NCBI GenBank assembly: GCA_002449555.1
Contig: DJXA01000087.1
Span: forward strand, 6,025 to 19,187
Direction of reading: 5' to 3'
Source: Atopobiaceae bacterium UBA7016
Lineage (GTDB): Bacteria; Actinomycetota; Coriobacteriia; Coriobacteriales; Atopobiaceae
DNA length: 13,163 nt
Position numbers and translations under genes: made by a program. The notes under the pieces were generated by a model, which saw only the letters and a program-made list of their open reading frames with translations, did not search any database and was not told the origin of the DNA. Below are positions 1 to 7,214 of the stretch, piece by piece. Position 1 is the first letter of the stretch; every line of letters begins with the position of its first letter.

Positions 1-629
1 ACGGGGAAGGTCTCGAACTTGGCGTAGCCTGCCTTGACGCCGCGCTCGTACTCGCCATAGATTTGCGAGAGGCAGGTGGCCAGCTTGCCCGAGCCCGGGC
101 CCGGCGCCGTGACCACCACAAGCGGGCGGGACGTCTCGACGAAGTCGTTCTTGCCAAAGCCCTCGTCGCTCACGATGTGGTTGACGTTGGTGGGGTAGCC
201 GTCGATGAGGTAGTGGCGGTAGCAGCGGATGCCCATGCTCTCGAGGTGGCGCTGCCAGGCCTCGGCGTGCGGCTGACCCGTGAAGTGCGTGATGACCACG
301 CTGTTGGCCAGAAGCCCCATGCCGCGGTAGATGTCCATCAGGCGCAGCGTGTCCTCGTCATACGTGATGCCGATGTCCGAGCGACGCTTGGAATGCTCGA
401 TGTCCTCGGCATTGATGGCGATGATGACCTCGGCGTCATCGGCCAGCTGGGCCAGCATGCGCACCTTGGAGTCAGGCTCAAAGCCGGGAAGCACGCGGCT
501 CGCATGATAGTCATCGAAGAGCTTGCCGCCAAACTCCAGGTAGAGCTTGCCGCCGAACTGCCCAATCCGCTCGCGGATGTGAGCCGCCTGCATCTCGATG
601 TATTTGTCGTTGTCGAAACCGATCCGCAT
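1..629 (-). CDS. DUF1846 family protein (N-terminal part, runs off left edge)
   Basis: I read this gene by translating the reverse complement: the start is the ATG at 629-627 and the frame stays open to base 1, giving 209 residues without a stop. It begins MRIGFDNDKYIEMQ, then has KLYLEFGGKL, the repeated-phrase region RVLPGFEPDSK, a DIGITYDEDTLRLMD segment, VVITHFTGQPHAEAW, GYPTNVNHIVSDEGFG, and the glycine-rich run VVVTAPGPGSGKLATC near residue 180, followed by GYAKFETFP. These are hallmark segments of the DUF1846 (UPF0371) family, whose members are about 500 residues, so more than half is missing on the left. The APGPGSGK run resembles a nucleotide-binding loop, but the biochemical role of the family is not settled and I assign none. 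It begins one base after the pyrE stop (TAG-C-ATG), so it is probably co-transcribed and translationally coupled with pyrE. Family identity is secure; function is not. Confidence 0.9.
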   Translation of the reverse strand, partial: MRIGFDNDKYIEMQAAHIRERIGQFGGKLYLEFGGKLFDDYHASRVLPGFEPDSKVRMLAQLADDAEVIIAINAEDIEHSKRRSDIGITYDEDTLRLMDIYRGMGLLANSVVITHFTGQPHAEAWQRHLESMGIRCYRHYLIDGYPTNVNHIVSDEGFGKNDFVETSRPLVVVTAPGPGSGKLATCLSQIYGEYERGVKAGYAKFETFP

Positions 630-630
630 G

Positions 631-1311
631 CTACTTCACTCCGTACTGCTCGTAATACGCGTCGATGGCGGCCTTGAGGGCGTCGTCGATCACGACGCGG
701 CCATCCACCTCGTGGTTCCAGAGGGCCTCGGTGACCTCGGCCATGTCCACGATGGACGCCACGGGGAAGCCGTACTTGTCCTGGATCTCGGCCTGGGCGG
801 TCTTGACGCCTCCCTTGCCGACCTCCATGCGGTTGAGCGAGACCATCAGGCCCACCACCTCGACGTTGGCAGCGGCCTTGAGCTTGGGATAGGTCTCGTC
901 GATGGACTTGCCGGACGTGGTAACGTCCTCGACGATGACCACGCGGTCGCCGTCGTGCAGCTCGGCACCCAAGAGCTGGCCCTTGTCGGCGCCGTGGTCC
1001 TTGGCCTCCTTGCGGTCAGAGCAGTAGCGAGCCTCCTTGCCATACAGCTCGGAGAGGCCCATGCAGGTGATGACGGACAGGGGAATGCCCTTGTAGGCGG
1101 GGCCAAACACCACGTCGAAGTCCAGGCCAAAGGTGTCGTGGATGGCCTGTGCGTACGCGAGACCCAGGCGATGCAGCTGATCGCCGGTGACGTAGGCGCC
1201 CGCGTTCATGAAGAACGGCGACTTGCGGCCGCTCTTCAGAGTGAAGTCTCCAAACTTGAGGACGTCGCTTTGGACCATGAACTCGATAAAGTCCTGCTTG
1301 TACTGTTCCAT
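631..1311 (-). CDS. pyrE: Orotate phosphoribosyltransferase
   Basis: The 226-residue cytosolic enzyme joins orotate and PRPP to give orotidine 5'-phosphate plus pyrophosphate, the fifth step of de novo pyrimidine synthesis. Visible motifs are the N-terminal FTLKSGRKSPFFMN (residues 23-36), the substrate-side VVFGPAYKGIPL (68-78), the mobile catalytic loop DRKEAKDHG (99-107), and the PRPP-binding loop VVIVEDVTTSG (124-134), with the paired acidic residues D122 and E128-D129. Length is normal for a bacterial OPRT. I chose the ATG at 1311-1309 (MEQYKQDF) because a GGGAG-type ribosome site lies just upstream (around 1314-1320). A longer frame from 1368 adds 19 residues without family resemblance. 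No other pyr gene is nearby, so it is detached from the usual pyrimidine operon and instead heads a pair with the DUF1846 gene. Confidence 0.95.
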   Translation of the reverse strand: MEQYKQDFIEFMVQSDVLKFGDFTLKSGRKSPFFMNAGAYVTGDQLHRLGLAYAQAIHDTFGLDFDVVFGPAYKGIPLSVITCMGLSELYGKEARYCSDRKEAKDHGADKGQLLGAELHDGDRVVIVEDVTTSGKSIDETYPKLKAAANVEVVGLMVSLNRMEVGKGGVKTAQAEIQDKYGFPVASIVDMAEVTEALWNHEVDGRVVIDDALKAAIDAYYEQYGVK

Positions 1312-1350
1312 GGGGCTCCCTTCGCGCTCCGTAAAAGATTCAACTTCCTC

Positions 1351-1356
1351 ATGATA
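1351..1356 (-). promoter_or_regulatory. Possible -10 element of the pyrE/DUF1846 promoter
   Basis: On the minus strand these bases read TATCAT, five of six matching the sigma-70 -10 consensus, and they would start transcription about 33 bases before the pyrE ATG. I see no good -35 hexamer at 16-18 bases upstream (the best is TGGTGC). The call is based on position and one hexamer only. Confidence 0.25.
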
Positions 1357-1393
1357 GGGCAATGTCATCGAAGCGCACCATTTTTCGGGAGCT

Positions 1394-1422
1394 GTTGTCC
1401 GAATTGTGACAACCGTCCGAAT
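1394..1422. promoter_or_regulatory. Inverted repeat plus direct repeat in the pyrE-pcrA intergenic region
   Basis: GTTGTC (1394-1399) and GACAAC (1408-1413) form a perfect 6-bp inverted repeat with an 8-bp spacer. Overlapping it, the octamer GTCCGAAT occurs twice in direct orientation, at 1397-1404 and 1415-1422, an 18-bp phase. Its position between two divergent genes suggests an operator, but no matching regulator is known to me. Confidence 0.35.
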
Positions 1423-1449
1423 GCAACTTTGGGTCAGGGCGAAAGTTGC
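1423..1449. repeat. 8-bp inverted repeat between pyrE and pcrA
   Basis: GCAACTTT (1423-1430) and AAAGTTGC (1442-1449) are perfect reverse complements with an 11-base spacer. It directly follows the operator-like repeats at 1394-1422. It may be a second operator, or a hairpin in a divergent transcript; there is no T-tract on either side to make it a classic terminator. Confidence 0.45.
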
Positions 1450-1574
1450 GTCGGCAAGGACGGCTATTGCTGGCCCGCATCGGTTTTCTTGTGCCGTCGG
1501 AGAGCCTCTGGATTTGTGTCCAGCATGGTCGCTACACTAATGTGCCTACCAAAAAACGGCCCTTTGGAGTGCAC

Positions 1575-4055
1575 ATGCCCTTTGACCAGCAGCAACCGCT
1601 TTTCGGAACCTATGATGCAGACCAGCCGTGGATGCCCGCTGCGCCGCTCGTTGACCTGGACAGCCTGAATCCTGCGCAACGCGAGGCAGCGGAATGCACC
1701 AAAGGGCCGCTTCTGGTGCTGGCTGGCGCTGGTTCGGGCAAGACGCGCGTGCTGACGTACCGCATCGCCCACATGATTGGTGACGAGGGCGTTCGTCCGT
1801 GGCAGATCCTGGCCATCACCTTCACCAATAAGGCGGCGGCTGAAATGCGCGAGCGTCTGGCCAAGCTGGTCCCCAGTACGCGCGGCATGTGGATCAGCAC
1901 GTTCCATGCCATGTGCGTGCGCATCCTGCGCGAAGACGCTGAGCTTCTGGGCTATCGCCCCAACTTCACCATCTATGACGACGATGACTCCCGCCGTCTG
2001 GTGCGCGACATCATGGCTGACCTGGACATCGATCCCAAGCAGTATCCGCTCAACTCCATTCGCGCCATCATCAGCAACGCAAAGAACGCGCTCATCTCGC
2101 CCGAAGAGATGTCGCTCGAGGCAGACAGCCCGGCCTACCAGAAGGCCGCGCGCGTCTACACCGAGCTGCAGCGCCGGCTTGCCCGCGCCAACGCGATGGA
2201 CTTTGACGACCTGCTCACCCGTGCGTACGAGCTGCTCTCCAAGCACCCCGAGGTGCTCGACCGCTATCAGGAGCGCTTCCGCCAGATCAGCGTGGACGAG
2301 TATCAGGACACCAACAAGGCCCAGTACGCCATCACCAACCTGCTGGCTGCCAAGTATCGCAACCTGATGGTGGTAGGCGACGACGACCAGTCAATCTATA
2401 GCTGGCGTGGCGCCGACATTCAAAACATCCTTGACTTTGAGAAGGATTACCCCGAGGCCAAGGTGGTGCGCCTTGAGGAGAACTACCGCTCGACCGGCCA
2501 CATCCTAGCTGCTGCCAACGCGGTGGTGGCGCACAACGCGCGCCGCAAGGAGAAGCACCTCTTTACCTCGCGGGGTGACGGCGAGAAGATTCGCGTGTTC
2601 CAGGCCGCGGATGAGCGCGACGAGGGCCGCTGGATTGGCTCGGAGATAGAGAAGCTGCACGACGGCGGCACCAGCTACGACGACATCGCCGTCTTCTACC
2701 GCACCAACGCGCAGTCGCGCATTCTGGAAGACATGTTCCTGCGCGCGGGCGTGCCCTACAAGATCGTGGGCGGCACGCGCTTTTTCGACCGCGCGGAGAT
2801 TCGCGACGTTACGGCCTACCTCAAGCTGGTGGTCAACCCGGACGACGATGTGAGCGCCCTGCGCGTGGTCAACACGCCGCGCCGTGGCATCGGCACCACG
2901 TCGGTGCGCAAGATTCAGGCCTACGCGGCCGAGCATGGCCTGTCCTTCTTTGGCGCGGCGCAGCTGTGCGTGGCCGAGACCGGCCTGCTTTCCGCCAAGG
3001 TGCGCGGCGCGCTTGGTGAGTTTTGCGCCACCATCGAAGCGGGCCGCCACATGACGGGCGAGCTGCGTGACGTGGTGGAGGCCATCGTCGACCGCACGGG
3101 TCTTATCCAGGCGCTTCGTGCCGAGAACACCGTCGAGGCTGATGGCCGCATCGAGAACATCCAGGAATTCTACGGCGTTGCGCAGGAGTTTGACGAGACG
3201 CACGACGATGTTGAAGAGACGCTCGAGAGCCTGAGGCAGCTGCGCGCGGCCGGGGCCGTAGGCGCGGGTGAGATTCCCGATGCTCTGGCAGCCGAGGTCG
3301 AGGCGGATGCCGCGGCGCTCACGCAGGAGCAGCAGGCGCCGCAGATTGCGGCCGAGAAGCTGCCGGCCCTGATGGAGTGGCTGGCTCTGCGCTCTGACCT
3401 GGATGCGCTTGCGGGCTCTACCAGCGCCATTACCATGATGACGGTGCACTCAGCCAAGGGCCTGGAGTTTCCCGTGGTGTTTGTGGCGGGCATGGAAGAC
3501 GGCATCTTTCCGCACCGCGCGCACGAGGGGGAGGGCGAGCACCTTGAGGAGGAGCGCCGCCTTGCCTACGTGGCCATCACTCGCGCGGAGCGCAAACTGT
3601 ACCTCACTTACGCCACCACGCGGCGCATGTATGGCGGTACCGAGGCCTATCCGCGCAGCCGCTTCTTGAACGAGATTCCAGAAGAGCACGTGCAGAGCAT
3701 TGGCGTTGGGTCTTCGGGCTTCTCGGGCACGGGTTGGGCAAAGCGTGGAGACCGTCACGGCACGTACGGCTCGGGCCGCGGCTCTGAGGTGTATGGTGGC
3801 AACGTGTTTGGCTCGCGCACGAGGTCGACGGGCGGCTCGCGCGACGTGGCGCGCCCGGCCGTCACGGGCATCAAGCGCGACGCGTCCAAGGCTGCCGAGA
3901 CGTTTTTGCCCGGCGACCAGGTGTCGCACAAGACCTTTGGCCCCGGCAAGGTGGTTGCGGTGCAGGGTGATACCATCGAGGTGCACTTCACGCGCACCGG
4001 CAAGACCAAGAAGCTGATGAAGGGCTTTGCGCCCATCGTCAAGATCGAAGGGTGA
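1575..4055 (+). CDS. pcrA: ATP-dependent DNA helicase PcrA/UvrD (superfamily 1A)
   Basis: The 826-residue 3'-5' DNA helicase/translocase acts in nucleotide excision repair, clears replication forks and can engage RNA polymerase. All SF1A motifs are visible: Q-motif LNPAQREAA (31-39), Walker A GAGSGKT (51-57), Ia ITFTNKAAAEM (81-91), II VDEYQDT (240-246), III VVGDDDQSIYSWRGAD (266-281), IV VVRLEENYRST (297-307), V MMTVHSAKGLEFPVV (621-635) and VI RRLAYVAITRAE (661-672). The end, FLPGDQVSHKTFGPGKVVAV and onwards (777-820), is the PcrA C-terminal Tudor-like domain known to bind RNA polymerase in this family. A Gly/Ser/Arg-rich linker (about 710-770) precedes it. The ATG at 1575 has GGAG at 1566-1569, spacing 5; a frame open from 1446 adds 43 residues with no family match. 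An Ala/Glu-rich insert (about 545-595) lies before motif V. The stop is followed at once by the mscS-like gene. Confidence 0.96.
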   Translation: MPFDQQQPLFGTYDADQPWMPAAPLVDLDSLNPAQREAAECTKGPLLVLAGAGSGKTRVLTYRIAHMIGDEGVRPWQILAITFTNKAAAEMRERLAKLVPSTRGMWISTFHAMCVRILREDAELLGYRPNFTIYDDDDSRRLVRDIMADLDIDPKQYPLNSIRAIISNAKNALISPEEMSLEADSPAYQKAARVYTELQRRLARANAMDFDDLLTRAYELLSKHPEVLDRYQERFRQISVDEYQDTNKAQYAITNLLAAKYRNLMVVGDDDQSIYSWRGADIQNILDFEKDYPEAKVVRLEENYRSTGHILAAANAVVAHNARRKEKHLFTSRGDGEKIRVFQAADERDEGRWIGSEIEKLHDGGTSYDDIAVFYRTNAQSRILEDMFLRAGVPYKIVGGTRFFDRAEIRDVTAYLKLVVNPDDDVSALRVVNTPRRGIGTTSVRKIQAYAAEHGLSFFGAAQLCVAETGLLSAKVRGALGEFCATIEAGRHMTGELRDVVEAIVDRTGLIQALRAENTVEADGRIENIQEFYGVAQEFDETHDDVEETLESLRQLRAAGAVGAGEIPDALAAEVEADAAALTQEQQAPQIAAEKLPALMEWLALRSDLDALAGSTSAITMMTVHSAKGLEFPVVFVAGMEDGIFPHRAHEGEGEHLEEERRLAYVAITRAERKLYLTYATTRRMYGGTEAYPRSRFLNEIPEEHVQSIGVGSSGFSGTGWAKRGDRHGTYGSGRGSEVYGGNVFGSRTRSTGGSRDVARPAVTGIKRDASKAAETFLPGDQVSHKTFGPGKVVAVQGDTIEVHFTRTGKTKKLMKGFAPIVKIEG

Positions 4056-4060
4056 CGCAC

Positions 4061-4822
4061 ATGATGGAGACGCTCTTCTCTGGCCTCGAGCCCGCCTCGT
4101 ACGTTGCCAAGGCGGTGCTGCTCGTCATCGTGGTTGTGGTGGCCCTCGTGGTCCAGCGGGTGAGCGTTCCCATCTCTCGTCGTGCGCTTGAGGCGGCAAA
4201 GGTCCCTCAGGCAACCATCTTGCTCAACATCCAGCGAGGCCTTATCTGGGGCTTTGCGCTGCTCTTCGTACTGGGCCCGGTGTTTGGCATCGAGCCGACG
4301 GGCTTTGTGGCCACGCTGGGCGTGACCTCGGTGGCACTCTCGCTCGGCCTGCAGGACACCGTGTCCAACCTTATCGGTGGTCTCACGCTCATGCTCTCCA
4401 AGATCATCCAGCCCGGTGATTACGTCACGGCAAGCGGCTTCACGGGCAAGGTCACCGACATCAACTGGCGCTACACCTGCGTGGAGGACCGTGGCGGCAA
4501 CATGCAGGTCATTCCCAACTCGGTGCTGTGGAAGTCCGCGTTTGTCAAGCTGGTTGAGGGCCCGGCGCTTTCTAGCACGCTTACCATGGCGGTGAAGAAA
4601 GACGCAAACCTTAACGTGGTGGCGGAAGAGGCCGTGGTTGCGGCAACCATGGCGGCAGCAAAGCTGCTTGACCTCAAGCGCAAGCCCATCGCGGAGTTCT
4701 CTGAACCAAGGGCAGATGGCATAACGCTGAACCTGACGCTCTTCATGGCGGACGGCACTACCAGCGCCGCGGTCAATGACGTGGTAGCGCGCGCCTTGGT
4801 CGGCAAGCCTTGGCTTGCGTAG
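4061..4822 (+). CDS. Small mechanosensitive channel of the MscS family
   Basis: The 253-residue inner-membrane protein should form a tension-gated channel that releases small solutes on hypo-osmotic shock. Three hydrophobic segments are seen: about 16-36 (AVLLVIVVVVALVV), 57-77, and 82-118, where the pore-lining helix reads FVATLGVTSVALSLGLQDT followed by VSNLIGGLTLMLSKIIQPGDYV. That last stretch is the MscS signature leading into the beta domain (GFTGKVTDINWRYTCVEDRGGNMQVIPNSVLWKS, 126-159). It is slightly shorter than E. coli MscS (286 aa) but complete. The start at ATG 4061 has AAGGG at 4047-4051, spacing 9. A GTG at 4052 that overlaps the pcrA stop is possible but has no spacing from that site. 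It is almost surely co-transcribed with pcrA; the functional reason for the pairing is unknown. Confidence 0.9.
   Translation: MMETLFSGLEPASYVAKAVLLVIVVVVALVVQRVSVPISRRALEAAKVPQATILLNIQRGLIWGFALLFVLGPVFGIEPTGFVATLGVTSVALSLGLQDTVSNLIGGLTLMLSKIIQPGDYVTASGFTGKVTDINWRYTCVEDRGGNMQVIPNSVLWKSAFVKLVEGPALSSTLTMAVKKDANLNVVAEEAVVAATMAAAKLLDLKRKPIAEFSEPRADGITLNLTLFMADGTTSAAVNDVVARALVGKPWLA
4803..4818 (+). terminator. Compact hairpin at the end of the mscS-like gene
   Basis: GCAAGC (4803-4808) pairs with GCTTGC (4813-4818) around the bases CTTG, giving a 6-bp stem closed by a CUUG tetraloop that overlaps the final codons. There is no T-tract after it, so it is at best a weak or factor-assisted terminator separating pcrA-mscS from the agmatine locus. 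Confidence 0.3.
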
Positions 4823-5053
4823 GGAGCTCTGCGCTCGGCGTAACCGGATTAAGGTATGCGCCAGTATGCCCGGTCCATCTTGAAGCAGCACCGTCCTAAT
4901 GCCCGCGCGTCATATAACGTTTGCGCAGGTATATGCTTATTCAGCACATCAATACTGCCGCTTACCAAAGAACCTCAGAAGACATATGCATAAGACGAGT
5001 CCATGGACGATGATGGGGGTGTGCACAACACCATCGTCTAGAGGAGAAGTCGT
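4823..5053 (+). promoter_or_regulatory. Leader region of the agmatine locus
   Basis: This 231-bp gap must hold the promoter of arcC. Its middle is clearly more AT-rich than its surroundings. It contains an inverted repeat CATATA (4911-4916) / TATATG (4930-4935) with a 13-base spacer, and ATATGC occurs at 4931-4936 and again at 4984-4989. The best promoter pair I can find is TTACCA (4962-4967) and TATGCA (4985-4990) with 17 bases between, which is a poor consensus match. The locus may therefore depend on an activator, which would fit substrate-induced expression. I see no convincing small gene here. Confidence 0.4.
5006..5038 (+). promoter_or_regulatory. Bulged hairpin just before the arcC ribosome site
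   Basis: GACGAT (5006-5011) pairs with ATCGTC (5033-5038), and inside it GGTGT (5018-5022) pairs with ACACC (5028-5032), leaving a 6-base bulge on the 5' side and a 5-base loop. The stem ends three bases before the AGGAG site (5042-5046), close enough to influence ribosome loading. Confidence 0.55.
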
Positions 5054-6031
5054 ATGGCCGCATCGTTTCGAAAGGACCCGTCAAAGCCCAAGCGTGTCGT
5101 CATAGCACTTGGTGGAAATGCGCTGGGCGACACGCCATCCGAGCAGATGGAAAACGTTCGCAAGGCGGCTCCCGCCTTGCTTGACGTGATTGACGAACAC
5201 ACCGAGATCATCATCACCCATGGCAACGGCCCCCAGGTGGGCATGATTCAGAAGGCCTTTGCCATCTCCTCGACGCTTGACGAGAAAGTCCCCGTGATGG
5301 ACTTGCCTGAGTGCGGCGCTATGAGCCAGGGCTACATCGGCTATCACCTGCAGCAGGCACTCGGAGCAGAGATGCACCGTACCGGCAAGAAGTGGCACGT
5401 AGCAACGGTCGTGACGCAAATCGAGGTCGATGCCGACGACCCATCGTTCCAAAACCCCACCAAACCAATTGGCCCCTTCCTGACCAAGGAGCAGGCAGAG
5501 AGCCAAGCCGCGCAAGATCCCAGCTTCCACTTCGTGGAGGACTCTGGGCGCGGCTACCGGCGTGTGGTTGCGAGCCCGCGTCCGCGGCGCATCGTGGAGT
5601 CCGAGTCCATCCTCAACCTGCTTGACAACGAGTTCATCGTCGTCGCGTGTGGCGGTGGCGGCATCCCCGTGATTCGCGACACCGACAACTATGGCTGCTA
5701 TAAGGGTGTCCCGGCAGTCATCGACAAGGATATGGCCGGCGCCCTTCTGGGGGAGGACTGCGATGCCGACATGCTGGTGTTGCTGACGGCGGTTGAGCAT
5801 GTCGCCATCAATTTTGGCAAGGAAAACCAGCAAGACCTGACGGACGTAACGGTGAGCGAGGCACGCGCTTACGCCGACGCAGGTGAGTTCGGCAAGGGTT
5901 CCATGGAGCCCAAGGTACGCGCGGCGCTTCGCTTCTGCGAGGGTCGGCCGGATCGCGTCGCGATCATCGGCTCGCTGGAGAAGGCTCCCGAAGCGGTGCG
6001 CGGAAAGAGTGGCACGCGTATCCACTACTAG
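5054..6031 (+). CDS. arcC: Carbamate kinase
   Basis: The 325-residue cytosolic enzyme transfers phosphate from carbamoyl phosphate to ADP, giving ATP and carbamate, which breaks down to ammonia and CO2. It is the energy-yielding last step of agmatine (or arginine) deiminase pathways. Visible amino-acid-kinase-family motifs are VVIALGGNALG (15-25), ITHGNGPQVG (54-63), the substrate-side ECGAMSQGYIGYHLQQ (86-101), VVACGGGGIPV (196-206), GVPAVIDKDMAGALL (218-232) and FGKGSMEPKVRAAL (279-292). Length is normal (about 310). The ATG at 5054 has AGGAG at 5042-5046, spacing 7. Because it is followed directly by putrescine carbamoyltransferase and agmatine deiminase, it serves the agmatine pathway here (role called aguC in streptococci and enterococci); no arginine deiminase is present in the window. 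Confidence 0.95.
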   Translation: MAASFRKDPSKPKRVVIALGGNALGDTPSEQMENVRKAAPALLDVIDEHTEIIITHGNGPQVGMIQKAFAISSTLDEKVPVMDLPECGAMSQGYIGYHLQQALGAEMHRTGKKWHVATVVTQIEVDADDPSFQNPTKPIGPFLTKEQAESQAAQDPSFHFVEDSGRGYRRVVASPRPRRIVESESILNLLDNEFIVVACGGGGIPVIRDTDNYGCYKGVPAVIDKDMAGALLGEDCDADMLVLLTAVEHVAINFGKENQQDLTDVTVSEARAYADAGEFGKGSMEPKVRAALRFCEGRPDRVAIIGSLEKAPEAVRGKSGTRIHY

Positions 6032-6061
6032 TAAACGTGCGGTGTCAATTGGAGTAGAGGC

Positions 6062-6078
6062 GCGGCTCTCGAAGCCGC
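6062..6078 (+). repeat. First of two tandem hairpins between arcC and ptcA
   Basis: GCGGCT (6062-6067) and AGCCGC (6073-6078) form a perfect 6-bp stem with a 5-base loop, beginning 30 bases after the arcC stop. With no T-tract it is more likely a stability, processing or translation-control structure than a terminator. Confidence 0.55.
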
Positions 6079-6082
6079 TGGG

Positions 6083-6098
6083 CGCCGGTTATCCGGCG
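6083..6098 (+). repeat. Second of two tandem hairpins between arcC and ptcA
   Basis: CGCCGG (6083-6088) and CCGGCG (6093-6098) form a perfect 6-bp all-GC stem with loop TTAT, four bases after the first hairpin. It ends one base before AAGGA (6100-6104), the probable ptcA ribosome site, which sits an unusually long 13 bases from the ATG at 6118. The hairpin could modulate initiation. Confidence 0.6.
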
Positions 6099-6117
6099 GA
6101 AAGGACGGGCGATACCT

Positions 6118-7197
6118 ATGAGCATGCCCAAGGACTACATCGATACCTGTGACTTTACCAAGGAGCAGCTACTCGCCATGGAAGAGCTCGCCATGGCCAT
6201 GAAGGCGGCAATCAAGGAGGACGGCTTCTATCCGCACCTGCTGCGCAACCAGAGCCTGGGTATGATCTTCCAGCAGGTCTCTACGCGTACGCGCATCTCG
6301 TTCGAGACGGCCATGTGCGATCTTGGCGGCCATGCGCAGTTCTACGGCCCTGGCACCATTCAGCTGGGTGGGCATGAGTCGCTCGAAGACTCCTCGCGTG
6401 TCATGGGAAGCCTCCTCGACATCATGATGGCGCGCGTTGACCGCCACAAGGACGTGGTGGGTCTTGCCGCTGGTGCCGCCTGCCCTGTCATCAACGGCAT
6501 GTCCGAGTTCAACCATCCCACGCAGGAGCTGGGCGACCTTCTCACCATGCTTGAGAACCTTCCCGAAGGCAAGAGCATCGAGGACTGCAAGCTCGCCTTC
6601 ATCGGTGACGCCACGCAGGTCTGCGTCTCGCTGATGTTCATCTGCTCCATCATGGGCATGGATTTCGTGCAGTTTGGCCCCAAGGGTCACCAGATCTCTG
6701 ATGGTGCCCTCCACGTGGGCACCGATGAGGAGCGCGCTGAGTTTGGCAAGAAGCTCATGGCTATCGGCGAGGAGAACTGCAAGAAGTCGGGTGGCACCAT
6801 CACCATCTCCGACGACATCGAGTGCATCAAGGGCGCCGACTTCATCTACACCGACGTATGGTATGGCCTCTACGACGATGAGGTCGAGGGTGTCAACTAC
6901 ATGGACATCTTCTATCCCAAGTATCAGGTCACCATGGACATGATGAACTACGCTGGTCCTGACTCCAAGTTCATGCATTGCCTGCCTGCGTCGCGCAACG
7001 AGGAAGTCACCGATGAGGTCATGGACGACCCCGAGCGCTCGCTCTGCTGGGTGGAGGCTGAGAACCGCAAGCATTCCATCCGCGCCATCCTGGCGACCCT
7101 CGGACGTCGCACTCCGCTGAACGACGAGGGCGTGGAGTACGCCTCCAAGGAGCGCCTACACAAGGCCATCGCCAAGATTGAGGAGCTTCAGGCGTAA
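6118..7197 (+). CDS. ptcA: Putrescine carbamoyltransferase
   Basis: The 359-residue cytosolic enzyme of the transcarbamylase family converts N-carbamoylputrescine plus phosphate to putrescine and carbamoyl phosphate. It shows the carbamoyl-phosphate site STRTR (55-59) inside SLGMIFQQVSTRTRISFETAM, the region GPGTIQLGGHESLEDSSRV (77-95), FNHPTQELGDL (131-141), FIGDATQVCVSL (161-172), DFIYTDVWYGLYDDE (241-255) and the conserved HCLPA (287-291). I separate it from ornithine carbamoyltransferase by close resemblance, from memory, to enterococcal PTC in the YGLYD and FYPKYQV segments, and by the C-terminal helical extension (about 338-358) known in PTC. The neighbouring agmatine deiminase supports this. 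The ATG at 6118 and an in-frame ATG at 6124 both remain possible; the ribosome site is distant and adjoins a hairpin. Confidence 0.93.
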   Translation: MSMPKDYIDTCDFTKEQLLAMEELAMAMKAAIKEDGFYPHLLRNQSLGMIFQQVSTRTRISFETAMCDLGGHAQFYGPGTIQLGGHESLEDSSRVMGSLLDIMMARVDRHKDVVGLAAGAACPVINGMSEFNHPTQELGDLLTMLENLPEGKSIEDCKLAFIGDATQVCVSLMFICSIMGMDFVQFGPKGHQISDGALHVGTDEERAEFGKKLMAIGEENCKKSGGTITISDDIECIKGADFIYTDVWYGLYDDEVEGVNYMDIFYPKYQVTMDMMNYAGPDSKFMHCLPASRNEEVTDEVMDDPERSLCWVEAENRKHSIRAILATLGRRTPLNDEGVEYASKERLHKAIAKIEELQA

Positions 7198-7214
7198 GCA
7201 CCATCCTGCCTGTC

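Noticed and set aside
63..677. Plus-strand open frame of 204 codons at the left edge
   Set aside because: It lies antisense to the DUF1846 gene, whose minus-strand translation matches the family throughout.
1446..1574. Upstream extension of pcrA by 43 codons
   Set aside because: The added residues do not resemble the family, and the ATG at 1575 has a well-placed GGAG.
4899..5105. Small plus-strand open frame of 68 codons between the mscS-like gene and arcC
   Set aside because: It overlaps the arcC start in another frame, has no good ribosome site and runs through the AT-rich leader and hairpin.
6118..7197. Ornithine carbamoyltransferase as the identity of the transcarbamylase
   Set aside because: The YGLYD segment, the C-terminal helix and two flanking agmatine deiminases fit putrescine carbamoyltransferase, and no arginine deiminase is present.
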